Shown here piece after piece: positions 11,257-21,970 of a stretch of 62,500 nt of DNA. The notes beneath the pieces were generated by a model. It was not told where the DNA came from and did not search any database. It saw only the letters and a program-made list of their open reading frames with translations. Position 1 is the stretch's first letter. Every line of letters starts with the position of its first letter. This stretch comes from Nemertoderma westbladi (taxonomy: Eukaryota; Xenacoelomorpha; Nemertodermatida; Nemertodermatidae): the NCBI GenBank assembly GCA_032718475.1, contig JAUCBJ010007597.1:1-62500 (forward strand), in the 5' to 3' direction. The position numbers and the translations under genes were made by a program.

Positions 11257-11640
11257 CTCCAGGAGACATGGACCTGGAGGAGGAATGTTCCAGGAAGAGT
11301 TGCTCAAAGATTAGGCACAGTGTGTGGCCAGCGAGTCCATCAGCTTTGACGTCACCCAGGCAACATGTGGAGGAGTTTCGCGTCACACGCTCGCATTGAC
11401 CCAAGGACCCAAGGTCGAATGTCCCAAGGAGCCGCGCTTTGAGTCTCTCATACCACCCATTGGCAGGCGGAGCATGGATGGTGTCAATGAGGCGCGTAGC
11501 AGTCGGCTGGTCGAGGGACGTGACAACATGGAAATATGGAAGTATTTTGTTGAGTCGTCGACAATCCTCCGGAGGTGAAACTGCGCCTCTACCTACACGA
11601 ACCAAACAGATGGGTTATCTGCCCAGAACGAGAGCAGCTT
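11257..11640 (-). pseudogene. Decayed LTR-retrotransposon gag fragment
   Basis: Read on the minus strand, 11,246-11,605 and adjoining frames contain motifs seen in Gypsy-type gag capsid regions: VTSLDQPTATRLIDTI, YERLKARLLGTFDL and LCLIFEQLFLEHS. The preceding stretch (LWADNPSVWF, in another frame) also fits. At least two frameshifts separate the pieces. It directly adjoins the decayed LINE fragment. No protease, RT or LTR is visible. Confidence 0.5.
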
Positions 11641-11969
11641 GATAGCGACCACATTGGTGCCATTACCAGTAGCCATCAGGTGTGGGTTGTGATGCGGCAG
11701 GCAGTTTCTTAACTATATAATTCAAAGAGAGCCAAGTCTTAAGTCAGTTAGGTTAGCTTTCTGCCTGGTAGCCAAAAACGATCAGTTTCCCTCTTTCAGA
11801 TTCGACGACAAAGTGGTATTGTTGCTGAATTGGAACTGTTCCTAGGTGTTGTTTAATACTTAAGTAAATCAGTATTACCTGTAGCATAGGCATTTAATAA
11901 TTCAGCAGTACCTTTTGCCAATGTGTTTTAAATTATCACTGATTATATAATTATTACTTTGGACAGAAA
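11641..11969. other. Region upstream of the GPCR start
   Basis: These 330 bases separate transposon debris from the first GPCR codon. They probably hold 5' UTR and promoter sequence, but I see no clear TATA box or other motif. Confidence 0.3.
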
Positions 11970-12170
11970 ATGGGCCAATACTGGGAGCATGTTAACGAGG
12001 GCCTGGACTCCAGTCTTTACACTATTCGTGTTTTATTGGTTCCCATAGGAATTATATTGAATGGAACCGTCATAGCAACTGTTACGTATCTGTTGCTACG
12101 CAATCAGAACTACAACAAACTAATAATCCCCCTCGCGATAGGAGACACATTATCACTAATAATGACATTT
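11970..12170 (+). CDS. GPCR exon 1 (helices 1-2)
   Basis: Sixty-seven codons from ATG to the donor TTT|GTAAGT, phase 0. It encodes the short N-terminus, helix 1 (about residues 20-43) and most of helix 2, ending in MTF. An earlier untranslated exon is possible. Confidence 0.75.
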
Positions 12171-15100
12171 GTAAGTAAATATATATATATATAGATAATA
12201 AATATATATTTCTAGAACTAGTACTACTACTACTAGGATCGGCATGCTGCATTGCAGCTGCATTTTTAAGAATGCTGTGCCGGCTTGTCAACAAAATTGC
12301 ACCGCCACAACTCCCTATCACCCATGACATTTGCTAGATCATCCGCATCTTTAAGGCCAGTGTCCTTTAAGATGCGTCTCAAGAAAGTCATGGGCTGTCC
12401 ACCATGCTTATTCACTCCATGAGGCTGCCAAAGTACAAGATTATGCACTGGCTGGTCCTCACGGCGAAAGCAATGTCCTGCAAAGCGGAGGCGATTTTGT
12501 TCTAGTGTCAAGCTTGGGGGAACCAATGAGACACCTCCAATGTTATATAGTGTCTGGTTGGAGATGTGTGCATTGTACTTGACACAATGAACCCGGCGTA
12601 GCATTCTTGTGAATGTGCCATCCAGAGATTTGGTGTCCTCAGCAGTTAGAGCCCAGCATGGACTCCCGTAGAGGAGTACTGGAACTACTGCTGCTCTAAA
12701 TAATCGGACCTTAAGTTTCCGATTAATTCTCGGTGATTTCCAAATCCTGGAAAGCCTATTCAAGGCTGTCCATGCCTTTCCCTTACGTATTCGAAGGTCC
12801 TCACCTGACTTCCGGATCCATGATCCCAGGTAACAGAAGTCGTCCACATGCTCAAGCATACCATCCTTTGAGCTTATGCTCATCCGATCAGAGACTTGCT
12901 GAGGACTTTCAAAGTTAACAGTCAGAATTTTGGTCTTTCTGGAGTTAATAAAAAGACCAACACTAGAAGCAGCATGTTCTAATGAGCTGAGGAGCCGTTG
13001 GGCTCCCTCTAATGATTCTGAGAGTACTCCTAAGTCATCAGCAAAGTCTAGATCAGTTAGGTACTTGGTAGGATTTCCTCGACTTCTGGAGCCAGTAGGT
13101 GGAGTTATCATCACCCCATCATCATTATGATGATCTAAGGACATGCGTAGAACATAGTCAACCACAATAATGAACAAGAATGGTGCAAGTGTGTCTCCTT
13201 GGAGGACGCCCCATAACACTTCAAATGGTTCTGTGTCACCGTCAACAGTAGACACAAATGTTGTCGAGCCATCGTATACTGATCTGATTGCTGCAATAAT
13301 TTCATCAGGAATCCCATATAATGAAAGTATGCTGAACATACGTGAGCGAGAGACTGAATCAAAGGCCTTGAAGAAGTCAACAAAGATAACAGCCAGATGC
13401 CTGTCTTTCTTTTTTGATAATTCTTCAATTATCCTTCTAAGTGCCAAAATGGGCTCCATGGTCCCACGACCTTTACGGAACCCATTCTGATTTCCACGGA
13501 GCAGTCTCTCAATGGGATCCCTGATGCGATTTAATAGAATCCTATTGTATAGCTTTGCAGCAATCGAGATCAATGAGATTCCCCGAAAAGAACCATAGAG
13601 TGTTAGGTTGCCCTTCTTGGGAACTGGCACCAACTTATTTGTTTTCATTTCTTGTGGGACTCTTGTTGTTCGGTACATGTCTACTATGATGGGATAGATG
13701 AGCTTTAAACACTCAGGTATTTTAAAGACCTCAGGGGGAACACCATCTACTCCACTGGCACGATTGGTCTTAATGCTCTTTGCAGCAGCCTTCACTTCTG
13801 CAAAGGAGATATCGCCAATGGGAATATCTGGGAGTACAGACTCAGACACTTTTACTTCTATAAAGTTATCAGGCAATACCCTGTCATTATTGAGGAGCTT
13901 TTCAAAGTGGGCTTTCCAACCATTGAGGCGATCGGCTGGTGATTCAGCCTTAACCTTGCTGGTTGGTTGGCTTTTCCGCCCAGTAAGCAGATTGATTGAT
14001 TTCCATGCCTGGGATGATTGCCTGCTGTCGTCAGCATCATTGATGGCATCAACCTGTTGGTTTATTAGCTCCTGTAGATTAACAGAGTACTGCCTGTTCA
14101 GGGACCTAGATGCAGCCTTAACTGCATTCTTGGCCACTGTAGTCTGTTTGAGTCGGGACTCTTTTTGCGCCTTATGAAGGTCATTTCGGCACTTCTGAAT
14201 TTTGTTGTCAGTCCAGGGGGCCCTTTTCCTGTTTCGAGGGTATACAGGAACTGTTTCTGCAGCTGCTAACTTAACTGCTTCTGCAAAGGCAGTATAGCCC
14301 TCACAGTGATCTGCCGCCTCAGAGGCAAGAGCCTCATACCTGTTGCTCAGCTGTAGTGTGAAGCTGGATCTCACACTTGGCTGTTGCAACAGAGAGGACC
14401 AGTCATGCCGCGGCAAGGCAGATTTCGTTGTTCTGCTAGCACGCAGACTAAGTCTTACCTTGGCCACAATAAGGCGGTGATCACTGGAGAAGGGTCGAAG
14501 TGTAAATGCATTACAGTCTTGTATAGAGCTCCTGTATTTCCTACGAAACAGAATATGGTCTATCTGGGACTTGTGACCACTGGGTCCACTATGAGTCCAT
14601 AGCTTTCCAGTTCGCTTCTTGAACTGGGTTCCAGCCGAAAACAATCCATTTCCAGAGATAAAATCTTGAAGATGGACAGAATTTCGGTTAACACTATTTC
14701 TATAGACCCAGGGCGATGTAGGTGATTGATGCAGACTTGCATTAAAGTCTCCCAGGAATGTTAAGAATGCATGCTGATCCACTCCATCAGTAGCTGCTTG
14801 TAGATTGTGGTAGAAATTTTCCACCTCCTCTACAGGGGCAACACTAGTTGGAGAGTAGCACACAATCAGAACCACCTTAGGAAACTTTTTAGCCAGTCTT
14901 CCAGAACATGAGAAGTGGCAACGGATGATGCGGTTAGAGATTTGGTCTATTTTGTCCAATGCTGCATGTGCAGTTGGATTCATCAATAGACCAATTCCAC
15001 CATTGCCACTATCATCTGCTGACGCGAGGGCGAGTCGCCAACCGCCCCCCATGTCCTTAATCAGAACCTCATCAGTCTGTCCAGTCTGCATTCGGTGCTC

Positions 15101-17825
15101 TTGAACACCCACTGCGCTAAGAGAAAGCTTATCTGCCAAGGCAGTCAGCTCACCTTGTCGCATTGGGGACCCGAGTGTTAGGGTGTTTACTGAGGCTAGT
15201 CTAGTAACTTGCCTCAGATTCACCAATGGCTTTGTTGGTCGGGGTGGAACATGAGAGTAGCCTCCAACTCCAGAATCCCTCTCCCCATCACAATCTGGCC
15301 TCCCTGGTGACCCAGGGTTTGGGCCAGAAAGGTCATCAGGAAAGGGACTCAAAGAATTGTTGGCTGCTCTCTCTCCAGTAGGGGGTGAGACAGGCAGCCG
15401 GTCAGGAGTTAACTGACGCCTGTGAGGCCGATTGTGTCCGGTAATTCCACTGGCCTCTAGTGGCCGGACCTCCGCATTGCTAATGTAATCCATAGTGGGG
15501 GTTGGGGGGTGCTTTTTTGCCGAGTCAGCTCTCGGGGCAAATACCGCACCCTGGTTTGCCATTCCACAGGGTGGGTGTCGCAATGGAGTCAGATATGAGG
15601 CCCATCACCCATATCTACTCTGGCGCACATGACCCACCATTGGCTGTTGCAGCTCATCTGCTGGGTCATGCCCTGTACCCTTGCTGCCAGGTGCAGGTCG
15701 CAGTGAAGTGCTCCCAGAGTGTACATGAGAACACTCTACTCCTGACCAGCCATTGGTAGATCACCATCTGCCTGGTCAGGCCATATACCCCTGCAGCCAA
15801 GTATATGGGTCCTTAATCCAGGACCAAGGGCGTCCTTATCCCAGAACGAAGGGGGTCCTAGTTACAGGACCAGATTTGCCCTAGTAAGAGGGTCTATGCA
15901 GCTACAGGTGGCACCTCCTTTATGCTGCATGGAGGTGGCAAGTTTTCTTGATCAATGACCTAGAATACCTGACCTGACAAGAACTAGTAGATTAGGTAGT
16001 GAAATATATGGAATAGTTAGTTGTTAGTGAATAATGCTTGGAAAATTATGAAATATATAGAAAAAAAAACATTTTCTAAAATAAATATATATCCCTGTAA
16101 ATACGGTAAATATGAGAAATAATTTAAAGGGGTAACAAGGTGCCCTGAACCGTGTCATCAGAGAATGACACCACATTATGAGTCATGGTGTAATAGATTA
16201 TTTGACTAAATCAAAAACTTTGAATTTGTCCATTTTTATACCAGTTTATTCTCATATCAAACCTACATAAATCATTATTCTTCCATTTTAAATTATCCTG
16301 GTTCAAATGGTGTGTAGTTAGTTATTTGCAATTCTTTAAACTTTCTTACCATTTTATGTGGGCTCTTACTTTTCTACAGTTTTTTTTTTACAGTCAAGCA
16401 TTTTTATACATATTCAATATTTGAATACAGATATTGTTCAATATTCACTCCGATAAATTACTTGTTCTATTTTTAGGTTGCCAAACTCAATTTGTATTTC
16501 CCCCGATTAAACAATACATATATAATATGTAACATTGAACAATTATCATATCTCTTCTTATACATACCTATATTATTGACTGTTACTATTTCCTTTGACA
16601 GGTGAGTTATCAGTTATTTTTCAACACACTTCAAATGTTCAGTGTGTATTTAAATTTATTTATTTATTAATTTAGGACTTTTTGCTGATTGTGATGAATA
16701 TAATGTTTTTCAGGGTATACGCAGTAACATTTGTGTAATGAATATCATCAATCTATTAAAATGAACTAAAAAGTATAATAACTCAATAATTGTAAAATAC
16801 GTAATCTACACTGTCTAATATAATATAATAATACACTTATATTTTCTGCACTTTTAATTTTTATCTAAACTTAAGATAGGGGGGGGGGGGGGGGGGGGGG
16901 GATACTGGACGCAATAAAAATGCATCCCTCTCTAGAGGAAATTCGACGCAAATAACAGCTGATTACACACAAAAATTAAACTGTAACCTGTTCTATTGTG
17001 TTTAGTTTATTGTTTTGGTTAAAATAACGTGCCACAGTAACCTGCTCCTTCCCCTTTATTGATAATTTAACATTGAGGAGGGATATTGATTCGCCAAGAT
17101 GGGAGTTGCGTTCAGTTTCCCCCCTAGCCTTATTCGAAAGTTGCAACAATTATACAATATTATGTCAATTATTTGATATTTAGTAAAAATGTTTGTTTAA
17201 TTTTAATTATCGTTTCAGAGCGTTCGCAATTAGTTTCCCTGTAATATACAAATCAAAGTATTCTTTCTGTATCGCTATTATTGGAATCCCAACGAGTTTA
17301 TTGGTTGCTGCAGTAATGGTGACCCCATGCTACACAAATCGAAAACTAACAAACAAACAGATGAGCAATGGTGCAATAACAATGAAATGCGAATTAGATA
17401 CTAACATGGGATGGATGTGTAATTATTTTTACAAACTACTATTGGAGATTAGCTATGTTTTATTGATTGTCTTCAATGCAGTTACCATCTATAAGTTGTT
17501 AAAAATGGGAAAAGTTGAGACTCCTGACGATGAAGTCTATATTACCAGAATGTTGTTGGGCACTTGTTTGAGCTGGATGGTTATGTGGTTTCCATCGCTA
17601 CTTACTGCCATCGCAAATCATTTACATGCAACTTTACCTACAACTTTCACAGAGGTTATTTGCGATGTCCTTCACAAGATTTCCACCATATTCATTGGGG
17701 TCAGCAGTAACTTGAATTTTTTCATCTATTTGTTGTTCAACCCAAACTGGCGACAATCCTTAGTGGAACATTTCCGTGAACATGTCAGAAAATGGCAGAC
17801 TAATGCAGTTCGACCAGCTGAATAG
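11970..17825 (+). CDS. Class A (rhodopsin-like) G-protein-coupled receptor, spliced
   Basis: Three exons (11,970-12,170; 16,477-16,601; 17,219-17,825) join in phase to a 310-residue seven-helix receptor. Visible marks are the N in ILNGT of helix 1, LAIGD in helix 2, Cys85 before helix 3 and Cys166 in the second extracellular loop (the usual disulfide pair), D108-R109-A110 in place of DRY, CLSWMVMWFP in helix 6 and N275-FFIY for NPxxY in helix 7, then a short C-tail. The N-terminus is only ~20 residues and has no signal peptide. The length is normal for class A. The ligand is unknown; the helix 7 end (LLFNPNWR) recalls invertebrate peptide receptors. It should be plasma-membrane located. Intron 1 contains a complete LINE in antisense orientation. 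Confidence 0.8.
12224..15979 (-). mobile_element. Complete RTE-like LINE in GPCR intron 1 (copy C)
   Basis: This 3.76-kb element is bounded by a 10-bp target-site duplication (AGAACTAGTA at 12,214-12,223 and 15,980-15,989). Read on the minus strand it begins with TGTCAGGTCAGG, has a ~395-base 5' UTR, one long ORF, a short 3' UTR and a (TAG)n tail. It lies antisense in the intron, so the receptor can splice it out. The perfect duplication and open frame indicate a recent insertion. It is the best candidate here for an autonomous LINE. Confidence 0.9.
12266..15583 (-). CDS. LINE endonuclease-reverse transcriptase (intact)
   Basis: A 1,105-codon open frame encodes the single protein of the retrotransposon, which nicks target DNA and reverse-transcribes its RNA there. 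Residues ~1-125 are proline-rich and unassigned. Residues ~130-370 are an APE-type endonuclease with QEHR, LGDFNA (~277) and SDHR (~365). Residues ~590-860 are the reverse transcriptase with FVDFFKAFD (~732) and FADD (~844). The C-terminal ~240 residues hold conserved LGSW and GHCFRR motifs. No stops or frameshifts are seen. The start was taken at MRHPPCG because it is the first in-frame ATG after the UTR; a later Met could be used instead. Confidence 0.85.
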   Translation of the reverse strand: MRHPPCGMANQGAVFAPRADSAKKHPPTPTMDYISNAEVRPLEASGITGHNRPHRRQLTPDRLPVSPPTGERAANNSLSPFPDDLSGPNPGSPGRPDCDGERDSGVGGYSHVPPRPTKPLVNLRQVTRLASVNTLTLGSPMRQGELTALADKLSLSAVGVQEHRMQTGQTDEVLIKDMGGGWRLALASADDSGNGGIGLLMNPTAHAALDKIDQISNRIIRCHFSCSGRLAKKFPKVVLIVCYSPTSVAPVEEVENFYHNLQAATDGVDQHAFLTFLGDFNASLHQSPTSPWVYRNSVNRNSVHLQDFISGNGLFSAGTQFKKRTGKLWTHSGPSGHKSQIDHILFRRKYRSSIQDCNAFTLRPFSSDHRLIVAKVRLSLRASRTTKSALPRHDWSSLLQQPSVRSSFTLQLSNRYEALASEAADHCEGYTAFAEAVKLAAAETVPVYPRNRKRAPWTDNKIQKCRNDLHKAQKESRLKQTTVAKNAVKAASRSLNRQYSVNLQELINQQVDAINDADDSRQSSQAWKSINLLTGRKSQPTSKVKAESPADRLNGWKAHFEKLLNNDRVLPDNFIEVKVSESVLPDIPIGDISFAEVKAAAKSIKTNRASGVDGVPPEVFKIPECLKLIYPIIVDMYRTTRVPQEMKTNKLVPVPKKGNLTLYGSFRGISLISIAAKLYNRILLNRIRDPIERLLRGNQNGFRKGRGTMEPILALRRIIEELSKKKDRHLAVIFVDFFKAFDSVSRSRMFSILSLYGIPDEIIAAIRSVYDGSTTFVSTVDGDTEPFEVLWGVLQGDTLAPFLFIIVVDYVLRMSLDHHNDDGVMITPPTGSRSRGNPTKYLTDLDFADDLGVLSESLEGAQRLLSSLEHAASSVGLFINSRKTKILTVNFESPQQVSDRMSISSKDGMLEHVDDFCYLGSWIRKSGEDLRIRKGKAWTALNRLSRIWKSPRINRKLKVRLFRAAVVPVLLYGSPCWALTAEDTKSLDGTFTRMLRRVHCVKYNAHISNQTLYNIGGVSLVPPSLTLEQNRLRFAGHCFRREDQPVHNLVLWQPHGVNKHGGQPMTFLRRILKDTGLKDADDLANVMGDRELWRCNFVDKPAQHS
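15990..16476. other. Remainder of GPCR intron 1
   Basis: AT-rich intron sequence between the LINE target duplication and exon 2. It ends in a T-rich tract and a consensus acceptor. Nothing else is seen. Confidence 0.6.
16477..16601 (+). CDS. GPCR exon 2 (helix 3)
   Basis: The exon follows a pyrimidine-rich acceptor ending TTTTTAG and ends at GACAG|GTGAGT, leaving two bases of the DRY arginine codon. It has no initiator ATG of its own. Its 41 codons supply the conserved Cys85 and helix 3, ending in ISFD. Both splice phases match the flanking exons and the peptide supplies exactly what is missing between helices 2 and 4. Confidence 0.75.
16879..17045. repeat. Dispersed repeat with a 23-G tract (copy 1)
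   Basis: A run of 23 G residues is followed by GACGCAAT-like sequence and then GTTTAGTTTATTGTTTTGGTTA and an ACAGTAACCT end. The same order of elements recurs at 33,642-33,862. It lies in GPCR intron 2. The G tract can form G-quadruplexes in the sense RNA. The origin is probably a short interspersed or MITE-like element; its ends are not defined. Confidence 0.55.
17219..17825 (+). CDS. GPCR exon 3 (helices 4-7)
   Basis: The acceptor CGTTTCAG|AGCG completes the arginine codon (AG|A). It encodes helices 4 to 7 and a ~27-residue tail, and ends at TAG. An intron inside the DRY arginine codon recurs in class A receptors and supports the model. A candidate AATAAA lies at 18,113-18,118. Confidence 0.85.
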
Positions 17826-19524
17826 GCCGTTTGGGTTAATATTTTTGATAATGTAACTTTTACCAATGTTATTTTTTATCCTGCTTTTCTCCCTAACCCA
17901 AACCTTATTTTATTATAACCTTATATTATTTTATTATATATGTGTACATGTGTTGTCTTATTTATAAGCCATTGTATGCAAAAAATAGTAGTAATAATAC
18001 TTAATGGTACCATTGTTTTATACATTAGTATACAGTAGTATTATAACATATAGTCAGGCTTCTTTGACCACTAAATCCTAAAAACTAATTTACATACATA
18101 ATTCTGTATTTTAATAAATACTAATATCTATCGTAAATGTATTTTGTTTTAAATGTAGTTTACTCCATTATGCACACTCATTCTACAGACAGCATTATTT
18201 GGTAAATAAAATTACATATCAGAATCTGTTTTTTATATGATATTTTGATTAAATTTAAGATTAGCTAATTATTTTGCTGTGATTTCAAAATGAATCTTAT
18301 GCTTTGAAGTTATAGTAAATATAACTTTTACGGCTTTCGTAAATTGTTGAAACCTGATGAGTTTGGATTTCATTACTTTCCTATAATTGCCATGAAATCT
18401 TTATCGCCAGAGATTTTATCTCGAAAAATAATAGTTTTTGAATTACACAGTAGACAATTCGCTTTGTATATCAATGTAATTTTTTAGCCTGCTTTATTCC
18501 ATAACACTTATAGACAACCTGCAATAGACAACCTTCGATATAGGCCATGGATTGAAACAATTTGTGTAATATACATACGGTACCACTGTTTATACATCAG
18601 CATATACAATATACTTTCGGCAGTATTATAGCATATAGCCAGGCTTCATTAAGCAATAATTATGTAATTGAATAAATACACTGGAACAGGCAGCTTCCAT
18701 TAGCTTGACTGACGGTTTTACCTTTTACCAATGACCAATTTCGTTAAATCGTAATTGCATGCGTTTAACACCAGCCATAATTACGGGCCTGTCACTAATG
18801 ATCACTATGTCACTAATGTGTCACGAATGTCACTAATTATTAGTTATCACTAATGGCGCTGTATTTCGGTCGATGCCTTCCCTTTCCCCTGTTGGTTAGC
18901 GACTGATGTCTGACTCGCAACTCCAAGATGAACCAACCACCTCCGGCTCCATGGTTGATCGTTGGGTTTCTTCCCATTGTTATATATATATATATTCCTG
19001 GTATGTATCATATTGTATAACATGTATAACTCCAGTGGCCCATTTGCACTCAAAAAATATAATTTTCAGGCCTAATCGCTACCAATTGGACTCAATGACC
19101 AATTTGAATTTTGGCGGCCTAATTGCTGTTTTTGCCTAATTGCTAATTATATGTTCAGATTATTTTCTGGGTCTCCTCAGCCAAACGGTTTGTATAAAAA
19201 TTACAAATTTAATTCCCACATCATAGGCTGAAATTTAGTATTTTATAGGGGAGGAGTAACCATTTTGAATCCTAAATTACATTGTATTTGCCACATATCT
19301 GACTAGAGTAGAATAAGTGGAGCTAAATATAAGATGTATTCCTACATGTAACAGATCTTTCTACAACTTGTGTCTTAAATAGAATATGGTATGGTATAGC
19401 AAAGCACAAAGGTAGTAGTAGTAGTAGTAGTAGTAGTACTCCAAAATGAAACAAGTTCAGTTTAATAGGCTTACAGTATACATAATGATTTGATCACTCA
19501 TATCTCACTCCGCTTGTATTTCAG

Positions 19525-19605
19525 ACGAACCTTGTTTTGGATCGTGCAGCAAGACACGTCATTAGCAGGAACTTAGCACGGATTGAAATAAGCCAGTTCA
19601 TCATA
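19525..19605 (+). CDS. Weak candidate exon, possibly of the KANSL1 gene
   Basis: A pyrimidine-rich acceptor ending TGTATTTCAG precedes an open stretch reading NLVLDRAARHVISRNLARIE then ISQFII, which could end at AC|GTGTAG or CGT|GTAGCA. The pattern of arginine-rich amphipathic helix followed by a Gln resembles the N-terminal coiled-coil-like segment of KANSL1 proteins. The donor is weak and no neighbouring exon was found, so this may be chance. Confidence 0.2.
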
Positions 19606-20835
19606 CGTGTAGCACTATTTTAACCGCAACCAAGTCGTCCATCCACTAAAGCGGGACTGGAGAATAAGTGAATTATGTTAGCGCATTTGATCAATAACAG
19701 TTTTCTTCAGAATTTTAAGGTCATAAATAGTTATCACAAGTAATGGTCTCTTGTAAGAACTCCAGTCTAGTAAAGACAAACGTGACGCGCTAGTAGACCT
19801 CCAGATGAAGGATGTTTGAAAGTACCAATCTTTGTATCCCCTGTTCTCCCTCCCAGCCTTGATTCACTCATATATCCGCTTATTTCCTGATGGTATTTCC
19901 TTCACTTATGTAATTCACTTGTGTAAACAGTCCCGCGAGAATGAGGCGGCAGAATTAATTAAGATAAACGACTGACTGATTATTTATGTAACGGTTAAGT
20001 TCGGAATTGTGTTTCCCTTTAGGGGAAACGTATTTTTACTTTATAATACTATATTTAGGACAATACTCAATCATGATATTATTAATATTAAAGGCTTCAC
20101 TTGAATCATCAGTTAGAAATATCGCCATACGGTAATTACTTAATGGGTTAGGGAATAAGTCGGCACACACGGGTCTAAACACCATTGTCCAGATTATCAA
20201 TGGTGGTAAATTATAGAGTCCTACCTGGGTTCGGTGTCAATAATAATATTTCGCTTCAACGTATCAGCGATATTATTAATCATAAGTTCAGCAATGCAAA
20301 TAAATCAATTAACAATATTTAATAACGTGTACAATGTGAGTAATAATCCAATTAATGATTTTACATGTATAATATTGCATTCTTGTATTCTTGTATTAAT
20401 TTTACGGTTTATAAAAAACCAAGGAGAACTCATAGAGCACACCTATATAAAATGTTAAAGAACATACAAACAAAGATAAATAAAAAACATAAACAAAAAA
20501 TAAACGAAACGATGAAGTAGAAACAAATTTACAAAAAAAAAAGCACAATGAATGAGGGATGGTATGATTAGTTATGGGACTTAAACAGTCTAAGAATAAA
20601 TTTTAATGCAATAATGAAATTAATTAGTTTACATGATGGTAACTAGAGAGCAACGAGCAGTCATGTGATTTAAAACAGTCTAAAAATAATTACTATACAT
20701 GATGAATAATAAAAAAGCAGAACGAGCAGTCAATGAGCAGTCGTGTTATTAAACTGTCTAAAAAAAAAATAAAAATCATATGTCAATAATAGAAATAATT
20801 AACAGGATGACGGTAATAATAAAAAGCACGATTCA

Positions 20836-21032
20836 ATTATGATATGGTACAACGTAAGCAATCCGGTGATTTAATTATGATATGGTACAACGTATGCAAT
20901 CCGGTGATTTAATTATGATATGGTACAACGTAAGCAATCCGGTGATTCAATTATGATATGGTACAACGTAAGCAATCCGGTGATTCAATTATGATATGGT
21001 ACAACGTAAGCAATCCGGTGATTTAATTATCA
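20836..21032. repeat. Minisatellite, 38-bp unit, about 5 copies
   Basis: Five near-identical tandem copies contain AATTATGATATGGTACAACG followed by TAAGCAATCCGGTGATT. Some units carry CGTAAGC and one CGTATGC. There is no coding potential. Confidence 0.85.
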
Positions 21033-21127
21033 GTAGAGTTTTAAGATTTAAGGTAAGAATAGGATAAGAATAAAAATTGTATATTGATTATTTTATTTAT
21101 AGTATTTTGTAATTTTATTAAAAGTCA

Positions 21128-21330
21128 TTAATGTGCTGCATCAATAATGGAGTTGGAGGTATTTTTTCTCATTGCAGTGTAACCAATACACCCTGGCTGA
21201 TCTGGAATGGCACTCAAAAAGCCATCCAGTTGACGCTTAAATGCTGCAATGGAACATCCCATTAGATTACGTACTCGATGGGGTATAGAATTGAATAATT
21301 TAGGACCCATTACGCAAAAACTGTCGTCAT
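21128..21330 (-). pseudogene. LINE reverse transcriptase C-terminal fragment
   Basis: The minus-strand frame reads GPKLFNSIPHRVRNLMGCSI then AAFKRQLDGFLSAIPDQP and a short tail. This is the usual C-terminus of jockey/CR1-like reverse transcriptases (LWNSLP...FKR.L..FL pattern). Only the end of the protein survives. It is a different family from the RTE-like copies. Confidence 0.6.
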
Positions 21331-21714
21331 ATAGAGATATGACATTTGCAATTACAATTGAAATAATTTTTATTATAATGTAACCAATTCACGTTGGTTT
21401 GAGCGGAAATGCACGTCATTTACAGTGTCCTTCAAGTCTGGAAAATATACAAATGGAGCTCACGTCAAGGCGTTAATCGTTAATTTAATTTAATCGTTAA
21501 TTTACATTTTCTCACGTAAGCACAAACCATAGCACAAGTTAGACTAGGCCATAGCTCTACAGAGCTAGTGCGGCCAAATTATAACAGGTGATGAAATGTA
21601 ATTATATCGGTAGTAATGTAATTTTAGATGTAATTATAACGGTAGATGACGGGAGGAGGATGTAGTGGGGAATATTAGGTGATTAATATTCATTAATTTT
21701 AACACTACATAGGC

Positions 21715-21969
21715 CTATGCTGAAAAAATATGAGAAAACATGTTGAGTATCTCAGTAAAAACAACGTGAGGAAAAGGAGAGAGGAGGTTGAGAATGTATG
21801 GTACGGAAACAGGATTTTTCACAAACAATTTCAAGTGATTCTTTACACAACTTGAATGTCGCGACACCACCGATGACATTATAAAAACTGCGGGTAGACT
21901 TTTGTTCCATATCTTAGGAAATATTAAATAATCTGGTCTACCTTTAAAGAAGTTTAGTTTTAGATACAA
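21715..21969 (-). pseudogene. Second LINE C-terminal fragment, cut by the BEL/Pao element
   Basis: The minus-strand frame contains LNFFKGRPDYLIFPKIWNKS followed by LPAVFIMSSV, the FPKIWN.LP pattern again typical of non-LTR reverse transcriptase tails. It is interrupted precisely where the 5' LTR begins at 21,971. Its continuation is not present on the far side of the BEL/Pao element, where the 54-bp satellite starts. Confidence 0.45.
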
Positions 21970-21970
21970 T

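Larger units (their letters stand above)
17826..21120. other. Intergenic region after the GPCR
   Basis: AT-rich DNA with no confident gene. It holds the GPCR 3' UTR, a diverged direct duplication (about 17,870-18,075 versus 18,480-18,660), short TCACTAATG repeats near 18,790-18,850, a (TAG)8 microsatellite at 19,411-19,437, a weak candidate exon at 19,525-19,605 and the 38-bp minisatellite at 20,836-21,032. Confidence 0.5.

Noticed and set aside
18906-19139. Open frame starting MSDSQLQDEPTTSG as a gene or KANSL1 N-terminal exon
   Set aside because: Low-complexity TATATA within the frame, no splice context and no recognisable motif.
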